The notes beneath the pieces are model-generated. The model made no database searches. It was given only the letters and a program-made list of their open reading frames with translations, and was not told the origin of the DNA. Made by a program: the position numbers and the translations under genes. From positions 62,001 through 126,000 of the forward strand of contig CATXZD010000005.1 of the NCBI GenBank assembly GCA_958403905.1: a stretch of 64,000 bases of DNA, read 5' to 3'. Every line of letters starts with the position of its first letter. The stretch's first letter is position 1. This stretch comes from an uncultured Ruminococcus sp. GTDB lineage: Bacteria; Bacillota; Clostridia; Oscillospirales; Acutalibacteraceae. Of this stretch, positions 59,393-64,000 are shown one piece after another.

Positions 59393-61201
59393 ATGAAACG
59401 GACTAAAATTTTATCGGCATTTTTAGCTATACTTATCGCTCTCACCTGCATTTCCGCAATTCCTGCGTCAGCCGAAGAAACAAAAACAGCTTCGTCGGTT
59501 GAGATTACCGAAATTCCCGACAATATTTTTACTCGAAATCCTGAGGAATTATTATACGGCTTAAAAGTAAAAATCAGCTTCTCCGACAACACATCAGGTA
59601 CATATGAAATTACACCTAATACCCCTTTATACGCTGATACACAAGACGAAAGCAAGACAACAGGCTTAACTCAAACTGCTGCAATAATTCCCATAGATGA
59701 CAGCACGTATTTGCTTGTCGGCGCCGCAAATTATATTGCCGATTATGTTGAGTTTCAAGTCACCGCATCTTCGGGCAGCGAAAATTTTATAGAATGTAAC
59801 AAGAAAGTCAGCTACCCTGATGATTACGACTGCCCCGAAATTTTTTGCAAGGACTACCTTGTTTACAAAACAAACCCTGATGACACCCTAACTCTTATCA
59901 ATCACAATGTATTTCCTCTTGATTTTGAATCATACAAAGTCATACCGCCCGAAATTGTCATTCCCGAAAAGGTTCGCGGCAAAACCGTTACATCTGTAGC
60001 AAACTATGCACTGCTCGGCAGTGAGCACCCGTCCTCAGTAACTATTCCCGACACAGTTACTTCTATCGGCGAATATGCATTCGGCTATTGCATTGATTTC
60101 CACAGATGCGGTGACAACCATATGATTCCCGACAATGTTCTTGATACAAGACCTTCAAAAAAACTCGCGGCAGCTGATGACGATGAAAAATTCATTGTAA
60201 GAATCTCGCTGTTCGACTCAAACCCAAAATGGCAAGGCAACAGATTAAGAATCAAGTACTTTAAGGACTGCACCGATTATGAATATGATCCCGAAGAGAA
60301 GAAAGCAACAGCTACCATTACTAAGGCTCAGATTTATTCTATGAAGGACGAAAAGAAAATTTCTATTGATATTCTCAACTCAAAAACAGTAAGAAAAGTT
60401 GACGACGAGGTCTACGATTTTTCAGAATATATAAACGGAGGAAAAGTTCCTGCAAGAATTGATTTGTACCCCTCACCTGAGGACGAACTGACTCAAACGT
60501 GCCAGACATTAAGCAAAAAATATTTCGGAGGCAGAACAAGCTACACAACCGACGACTTTTTCTATATGTATATTGACGCAACGCTTTCCGAGCTTGAAAA
60601 AGCTTCGGCTGACGACTTGATAATGAATATCGACATCAAAACACCTGAAGGTATTGAATATGATCTTTTCAAAAAGCTGTACTTTGAAAATGATTCTTAT
60701 AAAACCGATATTTTTTTACAAGCAGATTTCTTTAATAATGTCACTGAACAGGATTACAAAAAGTTTGCAAGAAAATATTTCAGAGGCTGTGACTGCAAGA
60801 TTTTAATGTGTGAAAACACAAGAATAATGATTGTAAAGGGCGCAACAAAGCGTGATATTGCTAACGCAGGAAATGAAGGCAGTTTTCAGATTAACACCTT
60901 TTCTCCGCCAATTATGAACAACTATCCAAGTATTGTAATCCGCGGCAAAAACGGCAGTGCGGCTCAGCGTTATGCCGAAGAAAATTCAATTGAATTTGTC
61001 GGCACGGGAACTCAGTATCAGCTCGGTGACGTCAACCTTGACGGTGTTATATCCGTAACTGACGCAACTGATATTTTAAAATACAACGTTGACCTTATCA
61101 CATTTACGGACGAACAAAAAGCACTTGCAGACTTTGACCAAAACGGCACTATTAACGTTTCGGACGCATCCGAAATACAGCGTGCAATTGTAAACTCATA
61201 A
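59393..61201 (+). CDS. Secreted dockerin protein with LRR segment and three ferredoxin-like repeats (2)
   Basis: 602 residues, tandem paralogue of the protein at 57269 with the same order: signal peptide 1-27, Ig-like region, BspA repeats (~185-232), repeat units at ~267-328, 353-416 and 437-505, dockerin 544-602. The signal peptides, the BspA motif and the last ~90 bases of the two genes are nearly identical, but the repeat units differ at about half of positions. That pattern suggests gene conversion at the ends and fast change in the middle. Own promoter and terminator. Confidence 0.85.
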   Translation: MKRTKILSAFLAILIALTCISAIPASAEETKTASSVEITEIPDNIFTRNPEELLYGLKVKISFSDNTSGTYEITPNTPLYADTQDESKTTGLTQTAAIIPIDDSTYLLVGAANYIADYVEFQVTASSGSENFIECNKKVSYPDDYDCPEIFCKDYLVYKTNPDDTLTLINHNVFPLDFESYKVIPPEIVIPEKVRGKTVTSVANYALLGSEHPSSVTIPDTVTSIGEYAFGYCIDFHRCGDNHMIPDNVLDTRPSKKLAAADDDEKFIVRISLFDSNPKWQGNRLRIKYFKDCTDYEYDPEEKKATATITKAQIYSMKDEKKISIDILNSKTVRKVDDEVYDFSEYINGGKVPARIDLYPSPEDELTQTCQTLSKKYFGGRTSYTTDDFFYMYIDATLSELEKASADDLIMNIDIKTPEGIEYDLFKKLYFENDSYKTDIFLQADFFNNVTEQDYKKFARKYFRGCDCKILMCENTRIMIVKGATKRDIANAGNEGSFQINTFSPPIMNNYPSIVIRGKNGSAAQRYAEENSIEFVGTGTQYQLGDVNLDGVISVTDATDILKYNVDLITFTDEQKALADFDQNGTINVSDASEIQRAIVNS

Positions 61202-61221
61202 AATCCTTTATATATTAAAGC

Positions 61222-61258
61222 AACGACCCCACCGAAATCGGTGAGGTCGTTTGTTTTT
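61222..61258 (+). terminator. Terminator after dockerin gene 2
   Basis: Stem AACGACCCCACCGA / CGGTGAGGTCGTT with one mismatch, then TGTTTTT. At 61267 GGACACGGCACACCGTATCT looks like a decayed copy of the family D palindrome. Confidence 0.85.
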
Positions 61259-61310
61259 ATCAATGCGGACACGGCACACCGTATCTCCACGAATATTTAA
61301 TCAAATTCGG

Positions 61311-64000
61311 TTACTTCTTACTTTTACCAGGCACTTTATTTTTGCGCTTTTTAATAATATATGTATAAACGCAAAGTCCGGCAAACGTTGCTAAACAAAT
61401 CATTGTAACCGCAAATCCGGGCCAGAATCCCTTTGGATAATAATACAGCTTGATTTCGTGGCTTCCCTTTAACAGAGGAAATGCAACAAGCGAACCGCCT
61501 ACGGGCGTAATTTCAACCTTTTTGCCGTCAACAACTGCCGTCCAGCCCTCTTCATAGGGAACCGAAGTATAGAACAAGCCGTCCTCACTTACGTTTATCT
61601 CACCTTCCATAGAGCTTCCCGTAAGTTTTGTTGTTGTCATAACATCCTTGCTGACCTTTTCGTATCCCTGCTCAAAAACTTCTTTGTTGAGAAGATTTAC
61701 ATAAACCTGAGCCGAACCTGACTGACCCTGCTTAAGCTGTGAATAAACCGAAATCTTATCGCCCTTGTTAAAGTAGCCTATGCATGCAATATATGGACGT
61801 GACATTCCGTAGGTTGCACTCTGCGCAGTATCGTTTTGCATAATCGTAATATCATCACCGCCCGAAATCTTTGCATACATACAATAGATTCCGTCCTCGG
61901 GGGCTTCGTAATTCCACTTTACATACGGTGTGATTGACGCGTCGGTGCAGTTGAACGAATAGTTGCCGTAAGAAGATTTTGTTACAGGGAATTTATTGTA
62001 ATCATAATGTCCCTGCGAAACAACTTCAAGCGGCACATATACATTCTCGCTTATACCCGTTGCACGCTTGAAAAAATCGTTTTGCTGGTCAAACGGATTG
62101 AACTGATCTTCGTTGTCATTTTCAACCCACTGTGCCAGATTTTCGTTTACCATAAATCCCATAGGAATATAATGGTCGTTTTTGAGAAGCTTTTCATTTC
62201 CAACCGTATAAGCCTCGGTCAAATCATAGGCATTGCGGTAAACTCCGTCACGTGAAATTATATATTTAAGATTCATAAACATATTTGTAACAGGCGAACT
62301 TTCGGCATAGGTGTATCTGTTTCCGCTCTTCCAGCCCATCATACCGAAGTTTTCAAAGAAACGAGTCATATCAACATTAGCCATTGAGTTGAACATCGAA
62401 AGTCCGTTGTAGCCATTGAGCGAACCATCGTTAAGAGTTTGGGTAGAGGTTGTTTCGGCACGCCACATTTCGTTTGTGTTTTCCTCAAGACTGTCCATAT
62501 AGTCAATAAGCTGTTCGGTAGCTTCTCCGCCCCTGGGATAGTCATATGTACCTGTAACTGTTGTGGTTTTAACGCCAATGTACGCCGTTGCGCCGCTTTC
62601 GCAGATTATGACAACAGCAAGCACAATCATAAGCACCTGTTTGGGAACTATTCTTCTTGTATACAGGAAGAGCATTACGCATACCACAAGGGCAACAATT
62701 GAAGTGCCGATGATTGTATAAGCCTCCTGTTTACCGATTGCAAACAGAATAACAAGCGCCGAACCAAGCGCCGCCAGAATAACGTCCCAACACGAGCTGA
62801 AATCAATCAGCATAAACGCCCTGAATGCCATTACAACAAGCACAAAGCTTATTAGGTAGCTGAAACGGTAGGGAATCATATTTGTAAAGTGGAATCCGTG
62901 CCATATGTAGTCAAGCTGTCTGATGATACAGCTTATAATCATAAAGAAAATAAGACACATATCCACAATCTTTTCTTTTAGCTTGATTTTCTTTGAAGTC
63001 AGGAAAAGGATGCCGAGCACAATTGAAACAGTGCCGCAGGCGATGTTCGGCAAAGCGTCTGCCTCTTTTGTTGCTGGAGAAATAAACGTAATAAAGTTAG
63101 AAAGAATTTCTTTGACAGCAGTCAGCACGCCGAGCAAGTCGTCGGTCTGACCTATGTTAATATCAAATGTTGACGGAAACGAACTGCCCGAGGCGTTTGT
63201 ATTCTGCAAGCCGAAGAATGCAGGAAGCAGGAAAAACGCTGTAATTCCGATTGAGATAAACGAGAAAACGCCCATTCTCATAAGCTTTGTAAAGAAAACC
63301 TTTACGTTTTCCCACTTTACAATATTGTATGCTATAAACACAAGCAGTACAAAGATGCAGGTAAAAAGTCCTATGTAGTAGTTTGCAAGAAGTGAAATTG
63401 CAAGCGTAACAACATAAAGCCTGAACTTGTTTTCAGTCAGAAGCTTTACTGCGCCAAGCACAACAAGCGGAGTAATGCAGACCGTGTCAAGCCATATTGT
63501 ATTCCAGTAATAGCCCATAAAGAATGCACAAAATGAGAAACAACAGCCGAACAAAACGAGTGAAAAATCGTTTTTCTTGAACACACTGCGAAGAAAAACA
63601 GCCATAAACATACCTGCGCAGGCTACTTTGATAACAACCGAGAACATAAGAAATTCTCTTAGCCATTCGCTCGGAATAAACACGGAAACAAAATTTAATG
63701 GACTCGCAAGATAGTACGACATCAGCGCAAAGTAATTTACGCCGCCACCCTGAGTCCACGACCAGAACAGCGATTCGCCGTGTTTTAGCTTGTCCTGAAA
63801 ATCAACCAGAAACGGATAGTACTGGTGCCACAAGTCCGTTACAAGAATCTGCTGGTCACCGAACGGTGAAACTTTCATCAGCGCAAACGCTGTTGTCATC
63901 AGCACAAACGGCACTAAAAACGCAAGTATAATAAAAAGGTTGTTTGAGAAAAAGGTTTTAAACCTGCCTTGCCCGTTAAGCGTGGGCGCATCTGCCTTTT
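61311..64000 (-). CDS. YfhO family membrane protein, 5' end outside window
   Basis: At least 896 residues: the frame is open from the right edge and has no ATG upstream of the GTG at 63914, so the start lies beyond the window. About twelve helices in the first 430 residues include TDLWHQYYPFLVDFQDKLKH and SWTQGGGVNYFALMSYYLASP, the family's first outer loop; a large outer domain (from residue ~470) follows, then a last helix and a basic tail (KKRKNKVPGKSKK). YfhO proteins are GT-C-like enzymes linked to glycosylation of teichoic acids. Convergent with the dockerin genes. Confidence 0.88.
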   Translation of the reverse strand, partial: KADAPTLNGQGRFKTFFSNNLFIILAFLVPFVLMTTAFALMKVSPFGDQQILVTDLWHQYYPFLVDFQDKLKHGESLFWSWTQGGGVNYFALMSYYLASPLNFVSVFIPSEWLREFLMFSVVIKVACAGMFMAVFLRSVFKKNDFSLVLFGCCFSFCAFFMGYYWNTIWLDTVCITPLVVLGAVKLLTENKFRLYVVTLAISLLANYYIGLFTCIFVLLVFIAYNIVKWENVKVFFTKLMRMGVFSFISIGITAFFLLPAFFGLQNTNASGSSFPSTFDINIGQTDDLLGVLTAVKEILSNFITFISPATKEADALPNIACGTVSIVLGILFLTSKKIKLKEKIVDMCLIFFMIISCIIRQLDYIWHGFHFTNMIPYRFSYLISFVLVVMAFRAFMLIDFSSCWDVILAALGSALVILFAIGKQEAYTIIGTSIVALVVCVMLFLYTRRIVPKQVLMIVLAVVIICESGATAYIGVKTTTVTGTYDYPRGGEATEQLIDYMDSLEENTNEMWRAETTSTQTLNDGSLNGYNGLSMFNSMANVDMTRFFENFGMMGWKSGNRYTYAESSPVTNMFMNLKYIISRDGVYRNAYDLTEAYTVGNEKLLKNDHYIPMGFMVNENLAQWVENDNEDQFNPFDQQNDFFKRATGISENVYVPLEVVSQGHYDYNKFPVTKSSYGNYSFNCTDASITPYVKWNYEAPEDGIYCMYAKISGGDDITIMQNDTAQSATYGMSRPYIACIGYFNKGDKISVYSQLKQGQSGSAQVYVNLLNKEVFEQGYEKVSKDVMTTTKLTGSSMEGEINVSEDGLFYTSVPYEEGWTAVVDGKKVEITPVGGSLVAFPLLKGSHEIKLYYYPKGFWPGFAVTMICLATFAGLCVYTYIIKKRKNKVPGKSKK

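Noticed and set aside
1..64000. tRNA or rRNA genes, prophage or IS transposase
   Set aside because: No tRNA-like cloverleaf, rRNA stretch, integrase or transposase was recognised on either strand, although short tRNAs could be missed by eye.

Overview
The window is AT-rich DNA from a low-GC Gram-positive anaerobe, most likely a gut Ruminococcus-like member of the Oscillospiraceae (Clostridia). The evidence is a Na+/H+-pumping Rnf complex with the clostridial gene order CDGEAB, two secreted proteins ending in type I-like dockerins, a sortase with a wall-anchored substrate, a Gram-positive CpsC/CpsD exopolysaccharide system, strong AGGAGG-type ribosome binding sites and canonical TTGACA-17-TATAAT promoters. 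No tRNA, rRNA, prophage, transposase or CRISPR array is visible.

Layout. 1-2706: end of a glycan operon (membrane protein, family 2 glycosyltransferase, LicD). 2872-8498: small housekeeping or stress genes (AlkD-like glycosylase, DUF6809/XRE divergent pair, ParE/Phd toxin-antitoxin pair, a membrane-tethered ECF sigma factor, a coiled-coil protein, a CpXC protein). 8740-10876: unknown membrane protein and TatD. 10944-13637 (minus): sortase cassette (substrate, class D-like sortase, membrane partner) plus an XRE regulator. 14075-32715 (plus): a 17-gene Wzx/Wzy exopolysaccharide operon with a CDP-6-deoxyhexose branch, two pyruvyltransferase-family proteins, an FrhB-like iron-sulfur protein and an 815-residue surface protein. 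33109-38023 (minus): zinc-ribbon/LRR membrane protein, Mrp ATPase, a Thr/Pro/Glu-rich membrane protein and the KtrA/KtrB potassium uptake pair. 38265-42402: nucleotidyltransferase, macrodomain-sirtuin operon, MBL-like protein divergent from an HxlR regulator. 42601-49939: ApbE, NusG-II and Gx transporter genes followed by the Rnf operon; ApbE is expected to flavinylate RnfG and RnfD. 50075-53163: two sodium:neurotransmitter-type symporters that could use the Na+ gradient made by Rnf. 53301-56465: divergent AraC regulators, a HAD phosphatase, a DUF436 protein. 57269-61201: tandem dockerin/LRR paralogues. 61311-64000: YfhO-family membrane protein cut by the window edge.

The most unusual content is (i) a mosaic of intergenic palindromic repeat modules at 2.7, 8.6, 33.0, 44.9 and 56.5-57.0 kb that share common ends but have interchangeable cores; (ii) a sigma factor fused through one membrane helix to a large LolA/RseB-like outer domain with no separate anti-sigma gene; (iii) three tandem ferredoxin-like repeats, perhaps protease-inhibitor-like, inside the dockerin proteins; and (iv) a compact sortase cassette with a divergent sorting signal. 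All functional calls come from reading the sequence and remembered family features; no database search was run.
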